From contig MJGA01000016.1 of assembly GCA_001910725.1 (NCBI GenBank), forward strand, positions 124,001-188,000: a stretch of 64,000 nucleotides of DNA, read 5' to 3'. How positions within the stretch are numbered: position 1 is the stretch's first letter; each line of letters opens with the position of its first letter. Below the pieces are notes generated by a model that did no database searches, was not told where the DNA came from, and was given only the letters and a program-made list of their open reading frames with translations. This DNA is from Phanerodontia chrysosporium. Lineage: Eukaryota; Basidiomycota; Agaricomycetes; Polyporales; Phanerochaetaceae. The translations under genes were made by a program, and so were the position numbers. Shown here piece by piece: positions 23,147-35,079 of the stretch.

Positions 23147-25182
23147 ATGACACTGCCACGCTCTCTTCTCGGAACACACTGCCGACGTCTGCTGTCTCTC
23201 CAAGCGAGATGTAGCCCGGTCACCACCCCTCTATACCCTCGAGCTCCCCAGGGAATTAGATTGCGTTCTACCTGGGTGCGCAAGACACCCCGTCCGGTAT
23301 GGCTTACCACGCTCCTCGGCCATCGGTACATGTCGTGGATACCCAAGTTCGGGACCAAGCAGGCCGAACAATTCAACGGCCCCATAGACAACCAGGAGGA
23401 GGCTGCGAGGGTCGCGATTTTGGAGAAAGCGATGAAGGGCAGGCAGCCCACGGATCTCATGCTACGCTGTAAGTTCCGGCTTTCTATGTGTAAGCTCCTG
23501 GTCGCCTGATTGATGCACGCTTTCCGTGTCACAGGCACCATCCTCGACGCCGAAGGTGAACTATTCTTGCTGCCTGCCATCATCCGCTCGACCTAATGCC
23601 CAGACCATAGGCAATGTGCAGACCATCTCTGGGCAGTTCAAAAAGCTCGACTTGTGCTCCGAGCATCGTCTGAACGTGAGTTCCGTTTCCCACTCTTCCA
23701 CCTCCCTACCGGGCCTGACATGCCAGCACGCAGCCTCGTGATCTGCGGAAGATTGACTCCAGAATACCAAACCTTGTCCCCACTATCCTCGTACGGAAGG
23801 AAGCCATCCTGGTGCGTAATACCGCAGCGCACGTTGGTCATGACTTCGGCTAATTCTACCACGCAGGTAAATATGCTGCACATTCGTGCTCTTGTCAAGG
23901 CAGACGCCGTCATTTTGTTCGACACGTACGGTTCAGCCGATTCTAGGTTGCACTCGGTGTTTCTCTACCACCTCGAGGTATGCGACCGCATGTACCGGCC
24001 CTGCCTAGGACTGAAACTGACATATCTTCGTACAGCACAACTTACGCGCGAAAGGACAAGGTCCACCATATGAATTTCGGTGCGCGTGTCCGTTATACGC
24101 GCCTTCACACGCATTATTAACGTCAGGTGCTCTCTTGAACAGTGCCCTAGAATCTATTCTACTCTCGGTCCTGAGCGCCTTGGAGGCCGAGATGGTCTTC
24201 ATACGTAATCTGGTCGGTGGTCTCCTAGCAGAGCTAGAGGATGATATAGACCGTGACAAATTCAAACGTCTGCTTCATTACTCCAGGAGGCTCACAGGCT
24301 TCCAGAACCGAGCTAAGCTGGTGAGCAGGCTTTTCACCGGCATCTCATCTCTACGATATCAATTGATTGGCGGGCTAGGTTCAAGAAGCTATCGAAGAAG
24401 TATTGGAGCAAGGTGCGTGTTGGTTCCCTCTATCAGTGATTGTAGCTACAACCGCCACTTAGATGAGGATTTGGCGGCTATGTACTTAACCGACAAGAGG
24501 AACGGTCAGCCAAGACAGCTCAATGACCACGAGGAGTTGGAGATGCTTCTGGAGTCGTTCGCCAAGCAGGTGGAAGAAATTGTCAATGAAGCAGAAAACA
24601 TACACGTAAGTGAGCGCAACCCCAACCACTATGTCTACTCACCAAGAACAGAGTAACGTGCAATCAACGCAAGAGATTGTAGAACTTATTCTAGATTCCA
24701 ATAGAAACGCCCTCCTCGCTCTAGATCTCAAAGTGCGCTTTCGTTGTTAACCACTTCTCCCTCTCGTCCTGATACATTGACGGCCCTCAGGTATCTATCG
24801 TCACCATGGGTATTGGGGTCGGGACCTTAGTCGCCGGCCTATTCGGCATGAACGTAAGTTATGTTGGTTTCTTTATATCTCCCTCATACTGACAGACCAA
24901 TATAGCTGAAAAATTACTTCGAAGAGAGCGAATACGCTTTCGTGGCCATGTCTGGCTTGTCGATGCTGATCGCCCTTGTCTTCTCCTGGAGAGGACTAAA
25001 CAGGTACCTTTCAGCGCTGAGTGTTGCTAACAGGCATAGCTGACTAGATAATTATTAGACTCAGCAAGATAAGGAAAGTCGGTCTGTCGGCTGGTGCCAA
25101 TGGCAAGAGGAAGCCGAACAAGAGGGACTGGCTACCGTCGCCCCTGCGTTTCACCAACAATGACAGTACTGGACTTTCATGA
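23147..25182 (+). CDS. MRS2: MRS2-type mitochondrial magnesium channel
   Basis: Mrs2 is a CorA-family Mg2+ channel of the inner mitochondrial membrane. Met 23147 (an upstream in-frame Met lies at 23105) gives a presequence rich in Arg and Leu (TLPRSLLGTHCRRLLSLQAR). Exons then read CTILDAEGNVQTISGQFKK, NPRDLRKIDSRIPNLVPTIL, VRKEAILVNMLHIRALVKAD, VILFDTYGS and HNLRAKGQGPPYEFR, then helices such as ALESILLSVLSALEAE and LLAELEDDIDRDKFKRLL. The hallmark GMN motif lies in GLFGMNLKNYF near 24841-24920 and is followed by a second membrane helix (SMLIALVFSWRG). About ten short introns are needed and no frame break is seen. The length of about 490 residues fits the family. Confidence 0.94.
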
Positions 25183-25480
25183 GATTCCCCTCACTCTCAC
25201 CGCACCTCACTCTACCCTGCACGATAATCTATGTCGTCTCATTGTATTTTCGTAGCTTTCTCGCTTTGTTAGGCACATTCATGCAGTAATCTACATCACC
25301 GTTCGTCCAAATCTGTTGCGCTGACGGATCAGACGGCCAGCGCCACCAGGTCACCGGCTACCGTTTGCGGTAATCGGTCAAGTGCTCAAAACGGCGTATC
25401 AACTTGGAAGCAAAGAGATGTTCTATACAGTTTAGCAACTAGTGTCCACAACCACTAGACATGTCGACAAAGACAAAAAA

Positions 25481-28400
25481 TTATTCCACTTCGCGCCAGG
25501 GACGGTCGACGTTCTCCTCGTCTCCCGACTCGTCCTCAGCCTCAGCGCCATTAAGGCCCTGCATAGTGAAAGACTCCATACGCCGCATCAAGTCGTTCAT
25601 GTCCTCTGCAGCCGCATCCCTGACTTGTGCGTCGTAATTGCCGTTTTCGTCGACAACTTCGTGTGTGTCCCATGTCGGCCCGTCGCCGCGCCAACCGCCA
25701 TGATTATGGATGTAGTTCAGGAACTTGCGCCAGAGCGGGTCGAGCGAGAGGACCGTGGGGTCGCCGATGACGATGAGCAGCGCCTGTGCACGAGTGATGG
25801 CCACTGCGGCGGTCTCGTCAGACGTGCGGGACATCAGCATGTGAGATGATGACGAACCGTTCAGGCGGCGCGGGTTCGCGAGGAAGCCGAGCGTGTGCTT
25901 CAGGTCATAGTCCACGAACTCGCGGCTGCTGCGAACCGTAGAGATGATAATCACACGGCGTTCCTAGGAAGGCGTCAGCTGCAGAGCGACCATTGTTCGT
26001 AGGCAGACCTACCTGGCCCTGTAGCTCTTCCACGCTTCCGACTTTGACCTCGTCTGCAACGCCTCGGAGCGCGGCACGAATCCTCAGAACTTGCGCATGG
26101 TAAGGGGTCACCACGGCGATATCGCGATCACCTGCGAATGGTGTCAAGATTGGACAAATCGGTGATTGTCGATGGCTTACTGATGCGGACCGTGAGGTCA
26201 GAGCGGAGCTGCTCCACGTATTCCTTGACCTGTAGTGCCTGCAGGACGTTGAAGAACGAAGGTGACGAAGCTTCGCGGGCATCCTCGCCTGCGAGGGCGT
26301 GAAAGACCACTGGGAATTCCCGGTTCACGAGGATGGGCGAGCCGATGTATGAGTTGATGACGGCGGGGTCGCCGTGCGGCTGCAGAGTGTCGCCATAAAA
26401 TTGCTCGTTAGGAAACTTCAATATACTTGGATGTGACCGGAAATTCTGTGTCAATTGAACAACCCTGTGGCAGAAATCAGCATCTGGTGAAGGCGACTAC
26501 ACGGGATGACCTTACGTGACGCCCTCCCACTGCGCGGGCTTGTAGGCATCGCGTTCCATCATGCGTTCCAGATAACTCTTCTCGAGGCCCAGCTCGCGGG
26601 CGACGGCGGAACGAATGATGGGTCCAAGCTGCTTCGGGTCGCCTGAGAGGATGACATTCGTGTCATTGTTCCCCATCGTCTTTATCCCGATCATGACCTC
26701 TGGCTCCGTCGCCTGGCCGGCCTCGTCGACGAAGACGTGGGTGAAGTGCCCCTGCGGCATACCGACGCCATGAGCGAACGACGCGGATACGCACGTCGAA
26801 ACGATCACGCGATAGCGCTTGAGGGTAGGCACGGGGGGAGCGGTGAAGTGTCCCGATCCCGTCGTGCACGAATAGTCGCGGAGGGCGAGCGGAACCTGGT
26901 CCGGAATCTCGATGGAGCATAGAATCTGAACAGCTGGTCCTGGTTAAGCCGACACTCAGTCGTTCCGCGATGATGTCTGCAGCGCTGTTGCTAGGTGCGC
27001 ATGCGAGGATCCGCGCAGTCGGGCTATGGTCTAACAACTGACGGATGGCTTCGACAATGGTCACTGTCTTGCCAGTGCCGGGTCTATGTCGTATTGGAGT
27101 CAATCCAAAATAGGTGGTCATCGAAAGAGGATGCCACTTACGGCCCGAAGACAGCAAACGGCGGAGAGCCTGGTGGCATGCCCAAAATCGCACGTATCGC
27201 CCTGAGTTGAGGCGGATTGTTCGCGATGAGGGTATTGTGAACCACCAAGGCGGGGATCGGAGAGGAGGCTCTGACGTGGTCGGCCGTCGGGAACAGAAGT
27301 CGGGCCGGAGCAAACGCGCCATCGAGGGCCTGGTGCTGTCTGCGAAGCGGGTATCGGTTCAGCGTGAAACGCACACGATAGCGTTGAGTGGGTGGCTCCT
27401 GTGGGAATTGAGGGCTGAACTTCATGCCCACTTCCGCTTGTCGCACGACGTGCACGCGACCTTCATACCACTTTTTCTCGTCGATGCCAGGCGCAATGGC
27501 CTGTACGAGAATACCGTCACCTGAAGAGCCTGTGAATGGCAGAACGTAGACGATGCTGAACAGGCCTTACCGACAAGGACGCTAGGCCGCTTTTCGGCAA
27601 GTCCTGGTACTGCGAGACTGAGAAGGTCAGCTAAGCGCACCTGCGTCAAGCAAGTCAGCTCACTAGTATAGATAGTTATGCTTATTCAGGGTCGTGCTAT
27701 CGATATCATACACCTGCAAATCCATCCTAAGAACAAGCATCAGCCACGATTCATCTCACTTGAGTGCTAACCACTTACTCGCTTCTGTATTCCTCAGCCC
27801 AGAGCAGAGCCTTGAAGTGACGGCCATATGTCGTGTCCTCGAAGCTTTGCGCCATCATAGTCTCCTGGAACTGCCTCGCGATGCTCGACGCGGAGCTACC
27901 GGTCGACAAAATCTGCCGGCAGTAATGGGGGATCCGGGCTTCCGGGAGAGGCACGATGTAGCGTATGGCGCCGAGGGCAGGAGGCGGGTCTCCCGGGACC
28001 ACGTCGAGGTCGTGGTCCCGCGAAGCCCGCTTCTTGGGCACGAACGGCGCCCTGGGCTGCAGGTCGTTGTAGCCCGGTGCGCCGACGATGGCGCGCATCG
28101 GACGAGCGATCATAAACTTTTGGCCGAGGTGTGTGTCTTCGAATAGTAGCTCGATCCTGTCTTCGTAGATGCCCAGGTGCTCGTGCGTGAACGAGATGGC
28201 AACAATCGCGGCCCTGCCACAGATGACTTTCTTGTTACAGGCAGCGGTGCGAATGGAGAACCTAACACGCAACGAGTTAAGCCAAAACACATAACTGAGG
28301 CCTGCTCAGAACATACGGTGTAGTCTGCTGGACCCGCTTGGGCGTTATTTTAGCTTCGAGCAGCGTGATTGCCGATGAGGGGACAGTGGCGCAGATCTCG

Positions 28401-28945
28401 AGAACGATGTCTTTGCGCTGTTGACCGAGGGTGCCGTCCAAAACGCCAAAGTCCAAAAAGTCGCCCCCAGATACCGTTATTCCATGCTTATCCTTTGCGG
28501 CTTCTGCCATGGCAGAACGCATGGCGCTGAACCGCATCTTGGTCTGGTGGACCTTGCCCTGGGAATGGTAGTACCAGGAATGCTCGTGGACGTATACGTC
28601 GCAGATACTGCAGAATGTGTGCCCCTGCACCTCTCCACCGGCTTCCTCAGGCTCGACCTCGACTGGCACACCGAAAGCGTTGGCGACCTTTCTGTGCTTC
28701 TTGCCTTGCAGATGGCTTTGCCATGCCGAGGGGCAAGAGACCATAATCTTGCAAAGAGGGCAGCGAATCTGTCTAAAGCCACGTTCAAGGCGTCTGCGAT
28801 GTCTGCGGCTGTTCAAGTGTGCAGTCTTCGCCTTCTCGCTAGTCCATACGCCGCACTCCATGCAAACGTACACGTCGTGTCTGTTAAGGCAAGTTGCGTC
28901 TGTGCACCCGCCCGTCGCAAGCATGCTCGGGCAGAAGTTCGCCAT
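25481..28945 (-). CDS. SDE3/MOV10-like SF1 RNA helicase with N-terminal zinc fingers
   Basis: Superfamily 1 helicase of the Upf1/SDE3/MOV10 group. These unwind RNA and in plants and animals take part in RNA silencing or mRNA decay. The N-terminus has a CCCH-like element (CPSM...[11 protein letters not shown]) and three C2H2 units: [45 protein letters not shown] (matrin/U1 type, 3-residue spacing before the last His) and [22 protein letters not shown]. The central part reads [17 protein letters not shown]. The helicase domain has FGPPGTGKT (Walker A, split by an intron near 27070-27138), [12 protein letters not shown] (DEAG box), [19 protein letters not shown] and [16 protein letters not shown]. 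An upstream Met at 29020 is possible; 28945 is chosen because the conserved part begins there. Two apparent one-base losses break the frame near 26902-26904 and 26942-26943. The acidic C-terminus ends at 25481. About 985 residues. Confidence 0.9.
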
Positions 28946-29405
28946 AGTTAGACCTGGGGAGCTCGCGGGTGAGGACGAGGAAAGAGTCGAACGATAGTAG
29001 GGGGTAAGACACGAACCCATCCTGTGCTCCGGCCTTATAGAAGCCGCAGGCCCATTGTCCCGGAGGCGCCGCGCGGGTGTGCCAAATAACAGTCAACTGG
29101 CCCCTGGCCGGGCACTAGTCTTGCTTTATCGTCTGCCTCGAGGCCTCCTGCCACGCGACCCCCGGCGGCGGCCTTGCCGTTTCCACATACTGCCCGCACG
29201 GCACTGGGCGGGGAAGGCGCGAAGCGTTGGGGTTTGCGCCGGCGGGTCTTGGAGACGCCTGGTGGAAGACGTTCAGCGGGAATGGTGGCGAGCAGAATCT
29301 TGGCGGACGCTTTGGTCCGGCAAGAGAGCGTCCACGTCTCCAGCAGAATCAAAGCGAACGCCAAAACCAAATGCATTGTCTACAAATACAGCGACCAGGA
29401 CCGTA
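28946..29405. other. Intergenic stretch, 460 bp
   Basis: It contains the promoter of the helicase gene and the 3' end of RPT6. No further gene is seen, although it is GC-rich with open frames. Confidence 0.4.
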
Positions 29406-30864
29406 CTACGAGAAGAGTTTGTTGACAGAGGTGTTTCCTTCCTGGTTCTTCTTGAGGACCTGTCAAGACAGCGTGAGTGCATGAACAAACGGGGTGCACA
29501 ATGTGCTATCCTACCTTCGCAACGGCGAATTCAAAGTCTTCCTGTGTTACATGCTGTCTCCGCTCACGCAACGCGTACATACCCGCCTCGGTACAGATAC
29601 CCCGCACCTCGGCACCGGAACACTGGCCCATCTTCTCTGCCAGCGCACGCAGGTTGATACCGCGTTGCAAGGACATCTACGGCACGTCAGCAACGAGGGA
29701 GGCGCGAATTGACGCAAACGCACCTTTCGTGAATGGATACGAAGAATTGCAACACGCGCTTCGGGACCCGGTGGTGGGAACTCAATCTTGCGGTCGATAC
29801 GGCCAGGTCGCAGAAGGGCAGAGTCAAGGATGTCTACACGTCACAATGAGCAAAAGTCATGCTGAAGAACGTGAGACAGCTCACCTATCCGGTTGGTCGC
29901 CATGATGACCTTGATGTTCTTCGACGGCTCGAAGCCGTCCAGCTGGTTCAGCAGCTCCAACATCGTCCGCTGCACCTCCGAGTCTCCGCCGCCCGAGCCG
30001 CTCTCTCCTCGCGAGCTTCCAATGGAGTCGATCTCGTCCATGAAGATGATGCTCGGCGCGTGCTCGCGCGCCATGACGAACAGTTCGCGGACCATGCGGC
30101 TGCCCTCGCCAATGTACTTCTGCACGAGCTCGGAGCCGGAGACGCGGATGAACTTGCAGTCGGTGTGGTGCGCGACGGCGCGCGCAAGGAGCGTCTTGCC
30201 CGTGCCGGGCGGGCCGTACAGCAGCACGCCCTTGGGCTGCGCGATGCCGAGCGACTCGAAGAGCTCGGGGTGCTTCACGGGGAGCTCGATGACCTCCTTG
30301 ATCTCCTTGATCTGCTTGTCGAGGCCGCCGACCATCTCGTACGTGCTGTCGGGCACCTTCTCGACCATCATGAGCGACACGAGCGGGTCGACCTTGTTCG
30401 GCAGGATCTTGTGTATTGTGTAGGTGTCCGAGCGGAGCGCGACGCGCAGGGAGGGAGTGAGCTGGTTAATGTTTATCTCCGGGTCGATGTCAACGACTGT
30501 CGTGCCGTGAGCATGGGAGCACACGCGTTCGGGGAGCACCACGCACTGTATTTGCCCTCGGGCTGGACCTTGACGAGCACCTTGTTCTTGCCCATGGCTT
30601 TCACGACCTCGCCGACATAACTGCCGGGCTCGTGAAGGAGCTGCAGCTCCTCACGCAGCAGCCGCACTGCAAAAGTCTTGTCAGAACCGACTGTGTCTAC
30701 TGAGCCCAAGGCAGCTCACCTCGCGCGTTGAGAGCATTCCGCTGGGCCTCCAGACGGCGCAGGTTCTGGGTCTTCTGGTTGATGAGGAGCTCTGCGGCCT
30801 CAATCTTGGCCTGATAGTAGGACTTGAGTCCAGAAGGCTTTGCTGTTCGTATCTCGCCGGGCAT
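29406..30864 (-). CDS. RPT6: 26S proteasome regulatory ATPase RPT6 (PSMC5)
   Basis: One of six AAA ATPases in the base of the proteasome regulatory particle. It starts [20 protein letters not shown] at 30864, followed by a coiled-coil stretch ([20 protein letters not shown]) and an OB-fold part ([20 protein letters not shown]). The AAA domain has [29 protein letters not shown] (Walker A), [14 protein letters not shown] (Walker B) and [17 protein letters not shown] (arginine finger/SRH). The end reads [13 protein letters not shown], close to yeast and human RPT6 rather than other RPTs. The C-terminus lacks a clear HbYX motif, as known for RPT6. Short introns lie near 30670-30720, 30500-30545, 29833-29885 and others. 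The length of about 405 residues is normal. It is divergent with the PRP3_C gene (188 bp). Confidence 0.96.
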
Positions 30865-31052
30865 GGTGGAGTGCGGGGATGGCGGAGGAGGTAAGAGGAG
30901 TATTGGGCAGCGCACACGCGTCGGCCTGCGTCACGGTGAGCGAGCTAGCGCCCGTGACACGCTGTTATGCGTTACAGAGCACGTGGCCGCCACAAAGCGT
31001 GGGTGGCGCGTCACGGTTGGCGGTCGTCCGTCGGTCGTCCGCGTCACTCTGC
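30865..31052. promoter_or_regulatory. Divergent promoter, RPT6 / PRP3_C protein
   Basis: 188 bp separate the two start codons. No clear PACE-like or TATA element is seen by eye. Confidence 0.4.
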
Positions 31053-31517
31053 ATGCCAAAGACCACAGGCCTCAATGCGCGTCTCCTGCTGACCTTCCAC
31101 CACATACTCTCAGACAAGAAAAAGGCATATATACGCAAAGAGGCCCGTGAGCTCGGCTTGCACGGCGTGTGCAAGGTCGGCTACCCCGGCGTGCTCGTCG
31201 TCGAAGGCAGGGAGGAGAACGTGAGCACATATGCACACGGGATCAAGGTATCGTACTGTGCATCATGTGTGCCAAATGCTCAAGCTCATAGGGTACCTAC
31301 CTCCGATTAGTCTCTGAGATGGGCCTCTTGCAATCTTGCAGACCATTCGACAGGGCTCGTTGATGCGGACCTGAGGATGCGCAAAGCTCTGGCAGATAAT
31401 ATGTCTTTCACCGGTCCAGGCATCGTTCTTGTTGAGAAGATGAGCAACGTGGGGACGCTTATGCGCCATGCAGGGCTAGAGGACTGGTGGCGGCGTGCGA
31501 TGGGTTATTCTAAGTGA
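31053..31517 (+). CDS. Small PRP3_C (DUF1115) protein, RWDD2-like without RWD
   Basis: Two exons (31053-31247 and 31311-31517, with a 63-nt intron) give about 133 residues. The first exon holds HHILSDKKKAYIRKEARELG and GVCKVGYPGVLVVEGREENV, the second SLRWASCNLADHSTG and AGLEDWWRRAMGYSK. This matches the C-terminal domain of RWDD2 proteins and of splicing factor Prp3. The usual N-terminal RWD domain is not found: RPT6 lies 188 bp upstream, so there is no room for it. Function is unknown. It may be a real short form or a shortened gene; splice sites and frame are intact. Confidence 0.75.
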
Positions 31518-33016
31518 TATCTACGCGACAATGGCTTGTCCTCTGGCAGCAGCCTAATGCATTGCGTACTGTGGTACGTCAGCTCTCTTACCGAACCCAG
31601 CACGACTTGCACAAGACGAGCATGTGTTTTCATAGTCGTCTCTCTAGCGCACTGCCGGCATGAACTCGTGATGGCTGTACGAGAGGACCCTAGACTACGC
31701 GACTCCAAGCTGCAGAGTGTGACCTGTCGATTGCATCGTCTCCGACCGCACGCGACGCCTCACCTATCGCTCCTAAGCCAGACAACCTCACGTTCGCCCC
31801 TATTTTAGCGACGCGCCATATACACATCTGCACACGCAGCTCGCTCAGCAAATTCCGCCAGCGCGCACACCACAGCCTACGCTTACCTACCAAATGCCCG
31901 AGGCGCGAGCAGCAATCTGCCGCAGCCGGCGCGACGACTGTCCACTGAAGCTGTGCCCGGCGCCATGGCAGGCCGACGGCGCGATCAGCTCTGCACGACG
32001 CCCGGGCGCGACGATCCATGCCAAACGGCAGCTTTGGCTCGGCGCGCAGCTCGCGGTGGGGCACGCTCCTCGCCAAGCCACGCCAGTTCGCCTGGGCAGA
32101 GCCCAGCTGTACAGCTACCCAGCCCGGCCGGCAGCCGAGGCACGGTCTCTCCGATGTGAGCACGGATGTATGCGCGCGCGGCGAGTGGGTGATCAGCGAC
32201 GCCGGGGGCCCGGGGGCTCGCGCTATGTCAGACGCCACGAAGGCGAAAGAGAACAAATTGTGCGATCTGTGTTTTGCGGTGTCGGGCTCCTGTGTAGCTT
32301 AGCTCTTGTTTCTCCCTGGCTTTTCCCCCTTGTTCCGGGGATCGGATTCCTGGGAGGGTTACAGCGGATGGCGCGCTTTGTGCTCTCGAACAAGCCACGC
32401 CGTGAAACCACGCAAAGAGCGAACGCGCCCGCTTGGTGCGCGCACGTTCGCAGCACCGAAGCCGCCAGAGGGTCACGCGCACGCGCAGGCCTCTCCCCGC
32501 CGCCCCACTCTGCCCGCGCATGGGCGCCGCGCGCGCGCGGGAGCTCCCGCAGCCTCGCAAGGGCCCAGACCCGGGCTGTCCACACACCCTGCAGCAAAAG
32601 GTGCACACCAGCCCACGCATCAGGCATCGGGCCATGACACACGCTGCTGAAACACTGCCCTTCGCGGCGCGCAACGGTGCGGCCCCTGTGCCATGACAGC
32701 ATCCGCGAGCATGCCTTCCTCGCACATCTGCCTATTTTTTTCTCTTCCTCCCGTCTGGCGGCGATAGGCGCCCGCGGGGCTGGTGATTTACAACGCGCTC
32801 TTTTCTTGGGACCGTGGAGTTTTGATTTCGCCTCCTGCTTTGTTTTACGCCCCACCCGTGCAGATGCCCGGCGCTGCACGCTGCACGCTGCCCTGAGGAG
32901 CGGACGCGCACTCGTCTGTCTATCCGCCGTCATCTCGGTCCTGTCTCTGGGTTTTAGGTGGTTTCTTTCGAGCAGAGCTCTCTTGATCGCCCCGCGGCGG
33001 GGAGCAGCGTCCCACG
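31518..33016. other. Intergenic stretch, 1.5 kb
   Basis: Very GC-rich with many chance open frames on both strands. None shows family features. The last part (for example the T/C-rich stretch near 32738-32756) is probably the promoter and leader of the DUF6533 gene at 33017. Confidence 0.45.
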
Positions 33017-34839
33017 ATGGAGATCACCGTTGCGCAGATGTGCGTGTGCCTCTCTGTCCTGAACCGGCGCGGCCGCGCTGGCGTCCGCCCGCCAACAGCA
33101 CACACTACTGACACCCCCGCCGCAGCTACCTCGACAACTACCTCCGCCTCGTCGGCGCCGGTGCGCTCTCGCTTCCCCTTCTCTGCCCGCGGCGCCCCCG
33201 GCTGACAGGCGGGTCCAGTGATCCTGTACTACGACCACCTGCTCACGTTCCGCGACGAGCACGCGCACATCTGGGCGCACCCGCGCACCGGCGCGGCGCT
33301 GCTCTTCCTGCTCAACCGCTACTTTGCGTTCTTCTCCGTGCGTGCTTCCCCATTGCGTCGCTCTCACACGCTCTGTCGTGTCGTCGCCTGGTGCCGCCCG
33401 GGGCTGACTCGCGCGCGCAGAACATCGTGATCACCGTCGCGCCGTTCGTGCGCTTCCGCTCTGTCGAGGTGCGTCTCCACGCCCGAATGCACCAGCCCGC
33501 GCGCGGCAGCTGACCCGCGCTCCAGAGGTCCGTGGCACCCGCAATCCCCCGCGCGTCGCACACCCGGCTGACGGCTCGCACAGCTGCCAGCACTACTCGA
33601 CATACCGCCTCTGCGCGCTCATCGGCTCGCAGGTCATCGTCGGCAGTGCGTCGCCGTCCCTTCCTCGCTCGTTGCAAGGGCCCTGACCCTCCCCATGCAC
33701 GCCCGCGCGCCCGCAGTCATCCAGGCCCTGCGCACGTTCGCGCTGTACCGCCGCGACACGCGCGTCGGCGCGCTCATGGCCGCCGTCGCGGTCGTCCTCG
33801 CGGCCGTCGCCATAGTCAGTCGGGCTTTGCTTCTGTTGCGCTCCGCCGGGCTGACGAGCTGCGCCCCTTTGCATGCCAGTGGTGCGCGGTGGGCCCGACG
33901 CCCGACGTGTCGCTCGCGATCGGGTGCACGATCGCCTCGCCCCGACACACGTGAGCCCTCCACTCTGCTTCCACACCCAAAGCCTCTGTGAGGATTGACG
34001 TAAAGACGGACGCGCGCGTGCACAGGGCGATCCGTGAGTGTGGTGCGGCCGCGTCTCGCGGGTGCTTGGCTTTGCTGACGCGCGCCGCGCAGGGTACGCG
34101 GTGGCATGGGAGGCGCTCTTCCTGTGGGACTCGTTCATCTTTGCGCTCACGCTCCTCAAGACGTACAAGGAGCGCTTCCGGTACGCGGCCGTCGCGCGCG
34201 GGAACGACCTGCTGTCGCTGATCGTGCGAGATGGTGCGTGGCTCTGCTGTTGCGGTTTGGCGGCGTGGAGGCTGATGGCGTGTGTCGCGCAGGGGCGGTA
34301 TACTTTGCGTGCGTGCCCGCTCCCCCCTGTTGGTCGCTCCTGTGGCGCAGGAACTGACGGCGTCCGGACAGCATCATGGCCTGTGCGCAGTGCGCCAACA
34401 GCCTGACATACTATGTGCGTCCTCCTTTATGTCACGACCCGCCCAGCTGACCCCGCGCAGTTCTGCCCGGTAGGCAAACCTGTGGCCTTTTCTGGCTCCC
34501 GCAGACACTGACTGCGGACGGTAGCCTGCGCTGATCGGGACGCTGTGCACGTTTGCGAGCGCGATCTCGGTGAGCATGATGTCGCGGCTGATGCTGAATC
34601 TGCACCGGAGCGCGCCCGGGGGACGCGTGTCGCTCTCTGGGGCGACGGACGCGGGGGCGGGAGAGTACATGATGTCGACGGGGTTTGGCTTTGCGGGCGC
34701 GACGGAGGACGCGTCGGGCGAGTCGTCGGCGGCGACGAGTGGAGGTGGCGCGGGCATCGAGGCGGGGATCCTCCTGTGTGACACGGCGACGCGCAGCAGC
34801 GGCGGCGGCAAGGGCAAGGCGCGTGCGGTCGATGGGTGA
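33017..34839 (+). CDS. DUF6533 seven-helix membrane protein 1
   Basis: Start MEITVAQIYLDNYLRLVGA at 33017 is made by joining two short exons. It continues VILYYDHLLTFRDEHAHIW, GAALLFLLNRYFAFFSN and IVITVAPFVRFRS. Further helices include YRLCALIGSQVIVG, QALRTFALYRRDTRVGALM and WEALFLWDSFIFALTLLKT. It ends with the hallmark AISVSMMSRLMLNLHRSAP. The pattern (LYYDHLLTF after helix 1, RTFALY in helix 3, SRLMLNL after helix 7) is typical of the Agaricomycete DUF6533 family, which has seven predicted helices and no proven function. The C-terminal tail is hydrophilic, Gly/Ser-rich (STGFGFAGATEDASGES). At least six short GT..AG introns are used. Confidence 0.85.
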
Positions 34840-35079
34840 TGACCGCAGCAAAGAGACGTCGAGCCGTGTCTGATGCCGGGCGGGGATGCGGGGGGCGTGC
34901 GCGGTGTGGCGTTGGCTGCGGTCGGAAAGTGATCCACGCGATCGAGGCGGTCTCAGAATGACGTCGCGCTGGTTTCCTCTTCTGCACGCCGCCCACCGAG
35001 GCTTGCTCGCTCCGTAGCTCGTCGTGTGTCAGATCCTGAGACGCCAGCCGACTCGGGCCCCCCTATTTCGTTCTCCTCC

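Noticed and set aside
31690..32256. 188-codon minus-strand ORF
   Set aside because: Arg/Ser/Ala-rich composition typical of a shadow frame in GC-rich DNA; no domain is visible.
34374..34996. Long minus-strand ORFs opposite the DUF6533 tail
   Set aside because: They mirror the coding strand of the DUF6533 C-terminal exon and have no features of their own.
35026..35079. Upstream in-frame start for the GT8 gene
   Set aside because: The codon at 35026 is GTG, not a normal fungal nuclear start; ATG at 35080 is used.
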